Assembly (NCBI RefSeq): GCF_029868625.1
Contig: NZ_JARWOJ010000118.1
Location: forward strand, 1-34,786
Length of the DNA stretch: 34,786 nt
Origin: Nocardia neocaledoniensis
Lineage (GTDB): Bacteria > Actinomycetota > Actinomycetes > Mycobacteriales > Mycobacteriaceae
Direction: 5' to 3'
Shown here: positions 1-8,181 of the stretch, piece after piece
How positions within the stretch are numbered: position 1 is the first letter of the stretch
How the letters are laid out: each line of letters opens with the position of its first letter
Made by a program: the position numbers and the translations under genes
The notes under the pieces: generated by a model
What the model was told of the DNA's origin: nothing
Seen by the model: only the letters and a program-made list of their open reading frames with translations
Databases searched by the model: none

Positions 1-356
1 CCGTCGGGTCGTGCGGACCGCCGTGCCGGACCGTCGGATCGTTGCCGGGCGGCACCGGTCGGGCGCCCGGACGCGGGCGGCCCTGGGGCGGCAGCGGAGG
101 GCCACTGGGGCGGCCCGTCGGCGGCCCCCCGCGCCCCCCCCCCCCCCCCCCCCCCGCCCCCCCCGGCCCCCGCGGGGCCGCCCCCCCCCCCCCCCCCCCC
201 CCCCCGCCCGCGGCCGCCGCCCCCCCCCCCCCCCCGCCGGGGGAGCAGGCGGAGACCGAAGAGCCCGAGCAGGTCTCGCACGCGCCGATGAGCGCGTCCG
301 GCCTGGATTCGGATGCCCTGTCCGCGTTGACGGCCGCCTGGTCCGCACAGGAATGA
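1..356 (+). CDS. 3' end of an NRPS gene, probably nbtE (partial)
   Basis: An open frame runs in from the left edge and stops at 354-356, 34 bases before nbtF. Only the last 39 or so codons (from about 240) read like protein, ending LTAAWSAQE, which resembles the C-terminal end of a condensation-type NRPS domain. Upstream of that the frame passes through long C runs and gives only Pro/Gly/Ala, so neither sequence nor frame can be trusted there. In mycobactin and nocobactin loci the gene before mbtF/nbtF is mbtE/nbtE, an N6-hydroxylysine-loading NRPS. The identity is therefore inferred from position, not read from domains. Confidence 0.45.
   Translation, partial: VGSCGPPCRTVGSLPGGTGRAPGRGRPWGGSGGPLGRPVGGPPRPPPPPPPAPPGPRGAAPPPPPPPPPAAAAPPPPPPGEQAETEEPEQVSHAPMSASGLDSDALSALTAAWSAQE
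134..235. repeat. poly-C tracts, probable sequence artefact
   Basis: Runs of 22 C (134-155), 8 C (157-164), 25 C (181-205) and 16 C (220-235) are joined by short G/C stretches. They lie inside what should be the coding end of the upstream NRPS and destroy its protein sense. A similar block breaks the AraC-type gene at 6169-6265. Homopolymers of this length are not expected in real coding DNA of this kind, so base-calling or assembly error in very GC-rich DNA is the likely cause. Confidence 0.7.
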
Positions 357-390
357 ACACCGCGACCAACCAGCTAGGAGAGGACGGAGC

Positions 391-3300
391 ATGAGTGCGC
401 CGCAGATCGAAGACGTACTCGCGCTGAGCCCGCTGCAGGAGGGACTGTTCTCGCTGTCGCGGCTCGCGGGCACCGAGATCGACCTCTACACCATGCAATT
501 CGTGGTCGATATCGACGGCCCGCTCGACGTCGACCTGCTGCGCCGCAGCGCTCAGGCGATGCTCGACCGGCACCCGAATCTGCGAGCCGCGTTCTGGGAT
601 GCCGACGTGCCGAAGCCGGTCCAGATCATTCCGTCCAGGGCCGAACTGCCGTGGACCGAACGCGCCGCCGACTCCACCGAATTCGACGCGATCGCCGAGT
701 CGGAGCGTCGCGTGCCGTTCGTGCTGAGCCGTGGGCCCGCGCTGCGGGTTCTCCTCCTCGACGTCACCGACGCGCCCGCCCCGCGCAAGCGGATGATCCT
801 GACCGCGCACCACATCCTCATGGACGGCTGGGCGGTCGCGGTGTTCTTCACCGAACTGCTCGCCGCCTACCGGGCGGGCGGACGCCTCGACGGGCTGCCC
901 GCTCCGCGGCCCTACCGGGACTACATCGGCTGGCTCGGTGCCCAGGACCACGACGCCGCGGCCCGCCGCTGGGCCGAGTACCTGCGGCCGGTCAGCGCGC
1001 CGCTGGTCCTCGCCGACGGCACGGGCTCGACCGGCTCCGCGGTGCCGGAGACCACGCGTCTTCGCCTGTCCGCCACCGAAACCGAACAGCTGCGGCAGTG
1101 GGCCCGCGCCAACGGCATGACGCTCAACACCGCCGTGCAGTTCGCCTGGACGCTGCTGCTCGGCCGGATCACCGATCGCCGCGACGTCGTCTACGGCACC
1201 ACCATCTCCGGCCGCCCCGAGAAGCTCGCGGGGGTGGAGGGCATGGTCGGCCTGTTCATCAACACCGTCCCGGTCGTGCACCGTCTCGACCCCGCCGAGC
1301 CCGTCGTCGCGCAGTGCGCGCGCCTGCAACGCGATTCGTCCACCATGCGCGACATCGGCTACCTGAGCCTGTCGACACTGCAACGCGCCGCCGGGCACGG
1401 CGCCCTCTTCGACACCCTGTTCGTCTTCGAGAACGCGCCGATCGACGACGCCATCCAGACGGTCACCACGCCCGACGGCGCCCAGTTCCGGCCGATCGAG
1501 ATGGAAAGCCTCGCCCACTATCCGCTCACCGTGGTCTCGCACCTGAGTGAGGGCGAGTTGCTCGTGCTCGTCGAGGCGCTCCCCGCGCTGCTGGGCCATC
1601 TCGACCCCGCCGACCTCGGACGACGCCTGGTGGGCATCCTGCGCGCGCTGCCCGCTCTCGACGCCGCCGCCGCCCTCGACGCGATCGACCTGCTCACCGC
1701 CGAGGAGCACGCCGAACTCCAGGCGGCGGCCACCGACATCGCCCCGGCGCCGACGGAAACCCCGTGGGAACTGTTCGCCGCCCAGGCCGCCGCGACCCCG
1801 GACACGATCGCCCTCACCACCACGGCCGGTGAAGTCCTCACCTACGGCGAGCTCCACGCCCGCGCCTGCCGACTGGCGGGGGAGTTCGCCGCGCACGGCG
1901 TCGGCCCGGAAACCGTTGTGGCCCTGATGCTCCCGCGCGGCACGGCGTCGGTCGTCACCATTCTGGCCACGTTCGCCGCCGGTGCCGCCTACGTCCCGGT
2001 CGACAGCACGCTGCCCGCCGAGCGCATCGCTTCGATTCTGCGCCAGTCCAATCCGACGCTGGTGGTCATCCTCGACGGAGACCGCGCCTCGCTCGCCGCC
2101 GCCAGGGCGGTGGAGGCCCGTCTCGCCGAGGCGTGCCCCGCGCTCGTGCTCGACGACCCCGCCGTGGTCGAACGCCTTGCCGCTCGCCCCGCGCAGGCCC
2201 CGATCGTGCGCCGCGAGCTCGAGCAGAGCGCTTACATCATCTTCACCTCCGGCTCCACCGGCGAACCGAAAGGCGTCGTCGGTACGAACGCCGCGCTGGC
2301 CGGGTACTTCGCCGATCACCTGGCACGCTTCTATCGCCCGGCGATGGCGAAACTCGGTCGCCCGCTGCGGATCGCGCACGCGTGGTCGCTCGGTTTCGAC
2401 GCATCCTGGCAGCCCATGGTCGGTCTCTTCGCCGGCCAGGCCCTGCACCTGTTCGACGGCGACGAGATGCGCGACGCCCACCGAATCGTCTCGGGCATGG
2501 CCGAATTCGGCATCGACATGATCGACACGACGCCGTCCATGCTGGCGCAGCTGGCCGCGGCGGGCCTGCTCGACCGGGAACTCCCGGTGCTCGCGCTCGG
2601 CGGTGAGGCCATCGACACCGCGCTGTGGGCCCGCCTGCGCGCGCTGCCGGGGACCGCCGTCTACAACTGCTACGGCCCCACCGAGACCACGGTCGAAGCG
2701 GTCGTCGCGCCGGTCGCCACCTCGCCGGTCCCGACCATCGGCACCGCCAACGAGGGCATGGTCGGCTACGTCCTCGACTCCCGCCTGCGGCCCGTGCCGC
2801 CCGGCATCGTCGGCGAGCTCTACCTGTCCGGCGTGCAGCTGGCCCGCGGCTACCTCGGCAAACCCGCCATCACCGCCGACCGCTTCTGCGCCGACCCGCA
2901 CCGCCCCGGCCATCGCATGTACCGCACCGGCGACCTCGTGCGCAGGCTCCCCGGTGGCCGTTTCGGCTACCTCGGCCGCGCCGACGCGCAGGTCAAGGTG
3001 CGCGGCTACCGCATCGAAGTCGGCGAGATCGAGACCGCGCTGCGCCGCTCCGCCGATATCGACACCGCCGCGGTGACCGTGGTGCGTCGCGCCGGTGGCG
3101 CCTCGCTGGTCGGCTTCGTCGTCGGCAAGGCGGAACGCGCGGTGGTCGTGAGCCGGCTACGCGCCGACCTGGCGCAGCGCCTGCCCGCGTACATGATTCC
3201 CGCGCGCATCGTCGTGCTCGACCAGCTGCCGGTGAACGTCAACGGCAAGCTGGACGGGCACGCCCTGCTCCGGCTCGCCGAGCAGACCCTCGCCGCGGCC

Positions 3301-4944
3301 GAGGGCAACGCCGCCGCCGAGACCCCGACCGAGATCGCGCTGAGCGAGGTCTTCGCCGAGTTGTTCGACGGTCGCGCCCCCGGTGTCGACGCCGACTTCT
3401 ACGAACTCGGTGTCGACAGCATCGTCGCGATCTCGCTGGTCAACAAGGCGCGCCGCCGCGGCCTCGCGCTGAACCCGCGCATGGTGCTCGCCTGCCCCAC
3501 GATTCGCGAACTCGCTGCCGCCGTCGACGAATCACCCGTCACCGCGACGAAATCCGAGGGCGACTACGGCGTGATCCCGCCGCTGCCGGTGGTCTCCTGG
3601 ATGTACGAGTACGGCAACTACCGCCGCTTCACCCAGAGCGCCCTGCTGCGGCTCCCCGCCGGAATCGACTGTGCCGGACTGGAATCCACGCTCCAGGCCC
3701 TGCTGGACGCGCACGACACCCTGCGCGGCGTGCTCACCGACACGGCCGACGGGCCGCGCCTGGTGACCCGAGCACCCGGAATCGTGCGCGCCGCCGATCT
3801 GGTGCGCGAGGCGCCGCGCGGACTCAGCGGCACCGAACTCGACACGGCCATCACACGATTCGCGCGGATCGCCAACGACGACATCGATCCGCGCGCGGGC
3901 TCGATGGTCCGCGCGGTGTGGTTCGCCGACACGGACTCCGGTGACATCCTGCTGCTCGCGATCCATCACCTCGCGGTCGACGTCGTCTCCTGGCACATCA
4001 TGATCGACGGCCTGGCCGCCGCCTGGCAGCAGATCCAGTCCGGGGTCACCCCGAAGATGCTGCCCGAGTTCACCTCGTACCGGCAGTGGTCGGAAGCCAT
4101 GTGGCAGCGCGCGAACGAGCCCGAAGTGCTCGCCCAGCGCGACTATTGGGCCGCCCAGGTCGGCGCGCCCGACGCCGCGCTCGGGTCGCGACACCCCGCA
4201 CCGGCCACCGACACCTGGGCCGGTTTGCGCGTCAGCTCGGTCGTCACCCCGGTCGCGCTGACCGAACGGCTGCTCCACCGCCTCGGCAAGGACGAGGGCG
4301 TGCGCGAACTCCTGCTCACCGCCCTCACCATGACCATGGCCTCGGTGCACGCCGACAACGGAAACGATCCTGCCGCAGGCGCTTTGATCGCACTCGAAGG
4401 TCACGGCCGCGCCGATGCCGACCTCGGCACCGACACCGCCAACACCCTCGGCTGGTTCACCAGCGTCTTCCCGGTCCGCCTCGGCGTCGGCGCCGACTCG
4501 GTGGACGTCGCCGGCGCCGAGGCGAAGCCGGCTGCCGCGCGTGCGTTGCTCGACAGTGTGTCGGCCCATCTGCGCGAGATCCCGAACCAGGGCCTTGATT
4601 ACGGTCTGCTGCGCTACGTCGACCGGGTGACCGAACTGCGTGCCGCCGAACCCCAGGTCGAGTTCAACTACCTGGGCCGCATCGACCTCTCCGGCACCGA
4701 AGGCGACCCGTGGTCGCTGCTGGTCGGTCCCCGCAACGAGGCCCTGCCGCTCGACCCCGAACCCGACCTGCCGCTCCGGTACGCGCTCGACGTCATCGCC
4801 GGCATCGGCACCACCCCCGACGGCCCGGCCCTGACCACCAACTTCCGCTGGAGCACCGCCCTGTTCACCGAGCAGCAGGCGGAGCGCCTCGCGGACCTGT
4901 GGACCACGGCGCTCACCGCCCTCGCCGCCGCGATCGAGCACTGA
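391..4944 (+). CDS. nbtF: Nocobactin/mycobactin-type NRPS, terminal N6-hydroxylysine module (C-A-PCP-E)
   Basis: 1517 residues. Condensation domain at about 5-440 with HHILMDG at 140-146. Adenylation domain at about 455-960 with TSGSTGEPKG from 619, NCYGPTETT from 759, and the C-terminal lysine K953 in NVNGK. Carrier protein with attachment serine S1010 in ELGVDS. C-terminal epimerization-type domain with HHLAVDVVSW at 1192-1201 and YGLLRY from 1404. The pocket residues at the ten usual code positions read D-A-Q-D-A-G-C-V-E-K by hand alignment. As far as I recall MbtF, its AHAWS.TFDAAWQP and MIDTTPSM segments give the same code, and overall similarity to MbtF is clear along the whole length. 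MbtF/NbtF loads the last N6-hydroxylysine, which ends as the cyclic caprolactam hydroxamate. There is no thioesterase, as in that family. The ATG at 391 is preceded by a purine-rich ribosome site (GGAGAGGA, 378-385). Cytosolic; last gene of its operon, followed by a terminator hairpin. Confidence 0.85.
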   Translation: MSAPQIEDVLALSPLQEGLFSLSRLAGTEIDLYTMQFVVDIDGPLDVDLLRRSAQAMLDRHPNLRAAFWDADVPKPVQIIPSRAELPWTERAADSTEFDAIAESERRVPFVLSRGPALRVLLLDVTDAPAPRKRMILTAHHILMDGWAVAVFFTELLAAYRAGGRLDGLPAPRPYRDYIGWLGAQDHDAAARRWAEYLRPVSAPLVLADGTGSTGSAVPETTRLRLSATETEQLRQWARANGMTLNTAVQFAWTLLLGRITDRRDVVYGTTISGRPEKLAGVEGMVGLFINTVPVVHRLDPAEPVVAQCARLQRDSSTMRDIGYLSLSTLQRAAGHGALFDTLFVFENAPIDDAIQTVTTPDGAQFRPIEMESLAHYPLTVVSHLSEGELLVLVEALPALLGHLDPADLGRRLVGILRALPALDAAAALDAIDLLTAEEHAELQAAATDIAPAPTETPWELFAAQAAATPDTIALTTTAGEVLTYGELHARACRLAGEFAAHGVGPETVVALMLPRGTASVVTILATFAAGAAYVPVDSTLPAERIASILRQSNPTLVVILDGDRASLAAARAVEARLAEACPALVLDDPAVVERLAARPAQAPIVRRELEQSAYIIFTSGSTGEPKGVVGTNAALAGYFADHLARFYRPAMAKLGRPLRIAHAWSLGFDASWQPMVGLFAGQALHLFDGDEMRDAHRIVSGMAEFGIDMIDTTPSMLAQLAAAGLLDRELPVLALGGEAIDTALWARLRALPGTAVYNCYGPTETTVEAVVAPVATSPVPTIGTANEGMVGYVLDSRLRPVPPGIVGELYLSGVQLARGYLGKPAITADRFCADPHRPGHRMYRTGDLVRRLPGGRFGYLGRADAQVKVRGYRIEVGEIETALRRSADIDTAAVTVVRRAGGASLVGFVVGKAERAVVVSRLRADLAQRLPAYMIPARIVVLDQLPVNVNGKLDGHALLRLAEQTLAAAEGNAAAETPTEIALSEVFAELFDGRAPGVDADFYELGVDSIVAISLVNKARRRGLALNPRMVLACPTIRELAAAVDESPVTATKSEGDYGVIPPLPVVSWMYEYGNYRRFTQSALLRLPAGIDCAGLESTLQALLDAHDTLRGVLTDTADGPRLVTRAPGIVRAADLVREAPRGLSGTELDTAITRFARIANDDIDPRAGSMVRAVWFADTDSGDILLLAIHHLAVDVVSWHIMIDGLAAAWQQIQSGVTPKMLPEFTSYRQWSEAMWQRANEPEVLAQRDYWAAQVGAPDAALGSRHPAPATDTWAGLRVSSVVTPVALTERLLHRLGKDEGVRELLLTALTMTMASVHADNGNDPAAGALIALEGHGRADADLGTDTANTLGWFTSVFPVRLGVGADSVDVAGAEAKPAAARALLDSVSAHLREIPNQGLDYGLLRYVDRVTELRAAEPQVEFNYLGRIDLSGTEGDPWSLLVGPRNEALPLDPEPDLPLRYALDVIAGIGTTPDGPALTTNFRWSTALFTEQQAERLADLWTTALTALAAAIEH

Positions 4945-4949
4945 ACAGG

Positions 4950-4984
4950 GCCGAACGCGGGTGGTCCGACCGCCCGCGTTCGGC
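4950..4984 (+). terminator. Hairpin terminator after nbtF
   Basis: A perfect 12-bp stem, GCCGAACGCGGG (4950-4961) with CCCGCGTTCGGC (4973-4984) and an 11-base loop, starts 6 bases after the nbtF stop. No long T tract follows, as is usual in actinobacteria. It separates the siderophore genes from the VOC gene. Confidence 0.7.
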
Positions 4985-5066
4985 GCCGTCGGTGATTACG
5001 CTGACCCGTGGAACATCGTCAGATCTCCGCCCGAGCCAGTCCGCTGTCTTTCGGAAGGACGTACAG

Positions 5067-5393
5067 ATGAGCCCCACCGTCGGCGCGGTCGTCATCCCGG
5101 TCACCGACCTGGACGCCGCCAAGAAGATCTACACCGCCCTCTACGGCGAACCCCACACCGACCAGCCCTACTACGTCGGCTTCAACGTCAACGGCTTCGA
5201 GATCAGCCTCAACCCCCAGGGCGAAGGCGGACCGGTCGCCATGACCGACGTCGACGACCTCGACGCCACCCGCTCCGCCCTGCTCGCCGCGGGCGCCACC
5301 GAACAGTCCGCCCCACGCACCGTGGCCCCCGACGTCCGCGTCTGCGTCCTGGCCGACAAGGACGGCAACCCGTTCGGCCTGCGCGGAAACTAG
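5067..5393 (+). CDS. VOC (glyoxalase/bleomycin-resistance fold) protein
   Basis: 108 residues, the usual size of a single-domain VOC protein. The N-terminal beta-strand and helix pattern (VGAVVIPVTDLDAAKKIYTAL) and the closing strand (VCVLADKDGNPFGLRG) are typical of small actinobacterial glyoxalase-like proteins. The ATG at 5067 follows GGAAGGA at 5053-5059, so this start is preferred to longer in-frame extensions. The substrate cannot be told from sequence; relatives bind small metabolites, antibiotics or a divalent metal. It lies 81 bases upstream of the AraC/GyrI-type gene on the same strand, so the two may form one transcription unit with shared ligand logic. Confidence 0.75.
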   Translation: MSPTVGAVVIPVTDLDAAKKIYTALYGEPHTDQPYYVGFNVNGFEISLNPQGEGGPVAMTDVDDLDATRSALLAAGATEQSAPRTVAPDVRVCVLADKDGNPFGLRGN

Positions 5394-5432
5394 CGGCCCG
5401 ATCGAATCGGTCCGCCATGATCGGGTGCGGCC

Positions 5433-5471
5433 GGTCCTCCTTCCGTCAAGGTTGATCCCGGAAGGAGGACC
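5433..5471 (+). promoter_or_regulatory. Inverted repeat that buries the ribosome site of the AraC-type gene
   Basis: GGTCCTCCTTCCG (5433-5445) and CGGAAGGAGGACC (5459-5471) form a perfect 13-bp stem with a 13-base loop. The right arm contains the GGAAGGAGG ribosome site of the GTG start at 5475, so the folded RNA would hide it. The same hairpin could end transcription from the VOC gene. Either role is an inference from structure. Confidence 0.6.
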
Positions 5472-5474
5472 ACC

Positions 5475-6423
5475 GTGATCTCGGCACTCAATCGCCTCGT
5501 CGACCTCGTCGAACAGCACCTCACCGCGGAACTCGACGTCGACGCGCTGGCCAGGGAACTCGGCACGACCGAATACCACCTGCGCCGGATGTTCTCGTCG
5601 CTGGCGGCGATGCCGCTGTCGGACTATGTGCGCCGGCGCCGGATGACCGTCGCCGCCGCCGACGTCGTCCGCGGCACCGAGGACCTGCTCGGCATCGCCG
5701 TCCGATACGGCTACGGCTCGACCGAGGCGTTCGGCCGGGCGTTCCGCGCGGTCCACGGCGCCGGACCCGGCGAGGTCCGGCGCGACGGAGGTCCCCTTCG
5801 CACACAACCACAGCTCAGGTTCCGCCTGACCGTCGAAGGGAGCGACCCCATGGATACCCGCATCATCGACCGCCCCGCGTTCCGTCTCCTCGGGCACGCG
5901 GCCCGCGTCCCGCTCGTCCACGAGGGCGTGAACCCACACATCCAGCGGCACATCACCGCCCTACCGCCGGAGGAACACGACCGATTGAAGGCTCTGGCCA
6001 CGACCGAACCGCCCGGTCTGCTCCAGATCTGCGCCGACGTCGACCCCGACGGCGCCGAGGGCAGCGAACTGACCTACCTGCACGGAGTCGCCGTCGACCC
6101 GACCACACCCGTCCCCGGCGACCTCGACCGGATCGAGGTGCCAGCGGGCCGCAGGGCGGGCATACCCGCCCCCCCCCCCCACCCCCCCCCCCCCCGCCCC
6201 CCCCCCCGGCATCGTGGCGCCGGGGGCCGTCTGGGGGGTCTCCCCCCCCCCCGCCCCCCACCCCCGAACCCTCCAGCACACCTGGTCGGCGACCGCCACC
6301 GAGTGGTTCCCCGCCAATCCCTGGCGCCTTCGCCCCGGCCCCTCCATCGTCACCATCCTCGACCACGCACCGGACTTCGCCACCGCCACCTGCGAACTCT
6401 GGCTTCCCGTCGAACCGGCCTGA
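5475..6423 (+). CDS. AraC-family regulator with GyrI-like effector domain, frameshifted in a poly-C tract
   Basis: The GTG at 5475 follows GAAGGAGG. Residues 1-105 are an AraC-type double helix-turn-helix (HLRRMFSSL, then GYGSTEAFGRAFRAVHG). From about residue 127 (MDTRIIDRPAFRLLGHAARV) comes a GyrI-like small-molecule-binding domain. In-frame protein sense ends near 6165, inside C runs. It resumes in another frame from about 6265, where RTLQHTWSATATEWFPANPW runs to a stop at 6421-6423 and supplies the expected C-terminal end of a GyrI domain. The original frame otherwise continues as nonsense to 6728. The intact gene would therefore end at 6423 with about 315 residues. The break coincides with suspect homopolymers, so an assembly error is likelier than a true pseudogene. 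Probable role: ligand-responsive transcription factor, perhaps for the VOC gene upstream. Confidence 0.7.
6169..6265. repeat. Poly-C block inside the AraC/GyrI gene
   Basis: C runs of 12 (6169-6180), 14 (6182-6195) and 11 (6197-6207), then further runs at 6242-6252 and 6254-6259, replace what should be about 25 codons of the GyrI-like domain and change the frame. The character is the same as the block at 134-235. Most likely a sequencing or assembly artefact. Confidence 0.65.
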
Positions 6424-6752
6424 CACAGCCCGGCAACCGGTCGCACGCACGGTCGGCGGTCGTGCGTGCGGCCCCGAGCGCGGGCTGTCGTGCGTTCGAC
6501 GCGGCCGCGGAAACGAATCCGCTGTGCACTTTCACAGCGAATTCGGCAATTCCATATTGCCGACAACTGCCGAGCGAATTCCCGCGAATGAATCGTTCGC
6601 TACTTTTCCTGTGTCCGGCCATGGGCCCTGGTCAGGACCTTGGTGAGGTCTACAAGACTGCGCGGCAAGAGAATTCGCCGCCGATTTTCCCGACTTATCG
6701 TCGGTGCGGCTCACGGGTCGATTCGTGAACCGCATGCGAAAGGCAGAATTGT
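6424..6752. other. Intergenic stretch before the lipase gene
   Basis: 329 bases with no convincing gene, lower in GC than the surroundings. It contains an inverted repeat CGGCAAT (6544-6550) / ATTGCCG (6556-6562) with a 5-base spacer, set between two GAATTC-type half sites. It presumably holds the lipase promoter, but I cannot pick out -35/-10 boxes with confidence. Confidence 0.4.
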
Positions 6753-7961
6753 ATGACCATATCCCGTGGCCGCACCCGCTCGGTGTGTGCGGCGATACTC
6801 ACGGGCGTCAGCGCACTCGCTGTCGCCCTCACCGGAGCAGGGGCGGCGGCGGACCCGCAGGCTGCGCCAACGGAACAGGCACTCGCCGACATGATCCGCG
6901 CGGGCCGCCAGGTCGCCGCGGGCACCGACGGCGGACTCGGCGGCACCGGCTCGGCGTGCACGTCGGGCAGTGGCGCGGGCTCCGGCAACGGATCGGGTGA
7001 CTGCTACGGCGGTTCCGGCTCCAGCTCGGGCTCCTCCGGCGGCTACGCCTCCGATCCGGGCGCCCCCGGCCCCGCGTCGACCTCGTTCCTCGCCGCGTTC
7101 GGCTACGGCCTGCTCAACAACGACGCCGCGGCGCCCGGCACCAACGACTGGAACTGCAAGCCGACCGCCGAGCATCCCCGCCCGGTGGTGCTGCTGCACG
7201 GCACCTGGATGAACGCCTACAACGGCTACGCCTACATGGGCCAGCCGATCAAGGACGCGGGCTTCTGCACGTTCACCTTCAACTACGGCCGTTCCAACAT
7301 GCTCGAAGGTGGCGGCCTCGGCTCGTTCATCCCCGGCGTCATGGGCACCGGCTACATCCAGGACTCGGCCAAGCAGACCGCGGCCTTCGTCGATCGCGTG
7401 CTCGCGGCGACCGGTGCCGAGGAAGTCGACATCATCGCCCACTCGCAGGGCGGTTCGATGGCCAACTGGTACACCAAGTTCGAGGGCGGCGCGGCGAAGG
7501 TGAAGAACCTCATCACCTACGGCGCGACCCACCACGGCACCAGCCTCGACGGCATCGGCGCCCTCGGCCGCGCGATCAACAACCTGGGTATCGACATCCT
7601 GGGCCCGATCGAGATCTTCGTCGGCCACGCGGGCATCCAGCAGACCGTCGGCTCCGACTTCGTCAACCAGCTCAACGCCAACGGTGACACCGTCCCCGGC
7701 GTCGACTACACCGTCGTCGGCACCCGCTACGACGAGGTCACCAACCCCTACGAGCTGACCTTCCTGGACCAGGGCCCCGGCGCCACCGTCAACAACATCA
7801 CCCTCCAGGACGGCTGCGAACAGGACGTCTCCGACCACCTGACGATCATGTACTCCCCGCGCGCCCTCTCCATCGCCCTGCGCGCCCTCGACCCCATCCA
7901 AAACCCCAGCCTCACCTGCACTTTCAACCCCTGGCTGATCGGCGGAGGTGGTTCGCTGTAA
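6753..7961 (+). CDS. Secreted class-2-type lipase/esterase (alpha/beta hydrolase)
   Basis: 402 residues. An N-terminal signal peptide (about 1-33) has a basic start, a hydrophobic core (AAILTGVSALAVAL) and an AxA-type end, so the protein is exported. Residues about 55-105 are a Gly/Ser-rich linker that includes two cysteines. The hydrolase domain begins at PRPVVLLHGTW (oxyanion region). It has nucleophile S231 in AHSQGG, probable acid D327 in TRYDEVTNPY and H362 in VSDHLTIMY, the pattern of the LipE-like / class 2 triacylglycerol lipases common in Nocardia and Mycobacterium. The ATG at 6753 has an AAAGG-like site upstream. Probable role: hydrolysis of host or environmental lipid esters outside the cell. 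It stands alone, with a double hairpin after it. Confidence 0.82.
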   Translation: MTISRGRTRSVCAAILTGVSALAVALTGAGAAADPQAAPTEQALADMIRAGRQVAAGTDGGLGGTGSACTSGSGAGSGNGSGDCYGGSGSSSGSSGGYASDPGAPGPASTSFLAAFGYGLLNNDAAAPGTNDWNCKPTAEHPRPVVLLHGTWMNAYNGYAYMGQPIKDAGFCTFTFNYGRSNMLEGGGLGSFIPGVMGTGYIQDSAKQTAAFVDRVLAATGAEEVDIIAHSQGGSMANWYTKFEGGAAKVKNLITYGATHHGTSLDGIGALGRAINNLGIDILGPIEIFVGHAGIQQTVGSDFVNQLNANGDTVPGVDYTVVGTRYDEVTNPYELTFLDQGPGATVNNITLQDGCEQDVSDHLTIMYSPRALSIALRALDPIQNPSLTCTFNPWLIGGGGSL

Positions 7962-7966
7962 CCAAC

Positions 7967-8031
7967 CGGGCGGGGTCGACACCCCCGCCCGACCCGAACG
8001 AGGGGTAGCCGCGGTTGGCCGGCTACCCCTC
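7967..8031 (+). terminator. Two tandem hairpins after the lipase gene
   Basis: The first stem is CGGGCGGGG (7967-7975) / CCCCGCCCG (7983-7991). The second is GAGGGGTAGCC (8000-8010) / GGCTACCCCTC (8021-8031), 11 perfect base pairs around a 10-base loop, followed by TTCG. Both lie within 70 bases of the stop codon and probably end the lipase transcript. Confidence 0.7.
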
Positions 8032-8136
8032 TTCGACTGCCTCGAGCTCGAGCATCCGGTTTCGTTGATCCGCGATAGTCCTGCGCACGCTCCAGATGAG
8101 CTCGATGTAACTCATCTGCGTTGCGGTGCATCACCA

Positions 8137-8167
8137 CTTATTCGACGCAAAATATGCGGAGAATAAG
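8137..8167. promoter_or_regulatory. Dyad-symmetric operator-like site upstream of the Fic gene
   Basis: CTTATTC (8137-8143) pairs with GAATAAG (8161-8167), and inside it CGCA (8146-8149) pairs with TGCG (8155-8158) around an A/T-rich centre. The dyad ends 14 bases before the ATG at 8182, in a locally AT-rich patch. Its position suggests a repressor site or promoter overlap; what binds it is unknown. Confidence 0.45.
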
Positions 8168-8181
8168 CGTAGAATCGCTGC

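Noticed and set aside
3532..4941. A 469-codon open frame on the minus strand opposite nbtF
   Set aside because: It is antisense to a clearly conserved NRPS domain, has no recognisable protein sense, and long stop-free antisense frames are normal at this GC content.
6711..7982. A 423-codon minus-strand frame opposite the lipase
   Set aside because: No domain or ribosome site; the lipase frame has a signal peptide and full catalytic triad.
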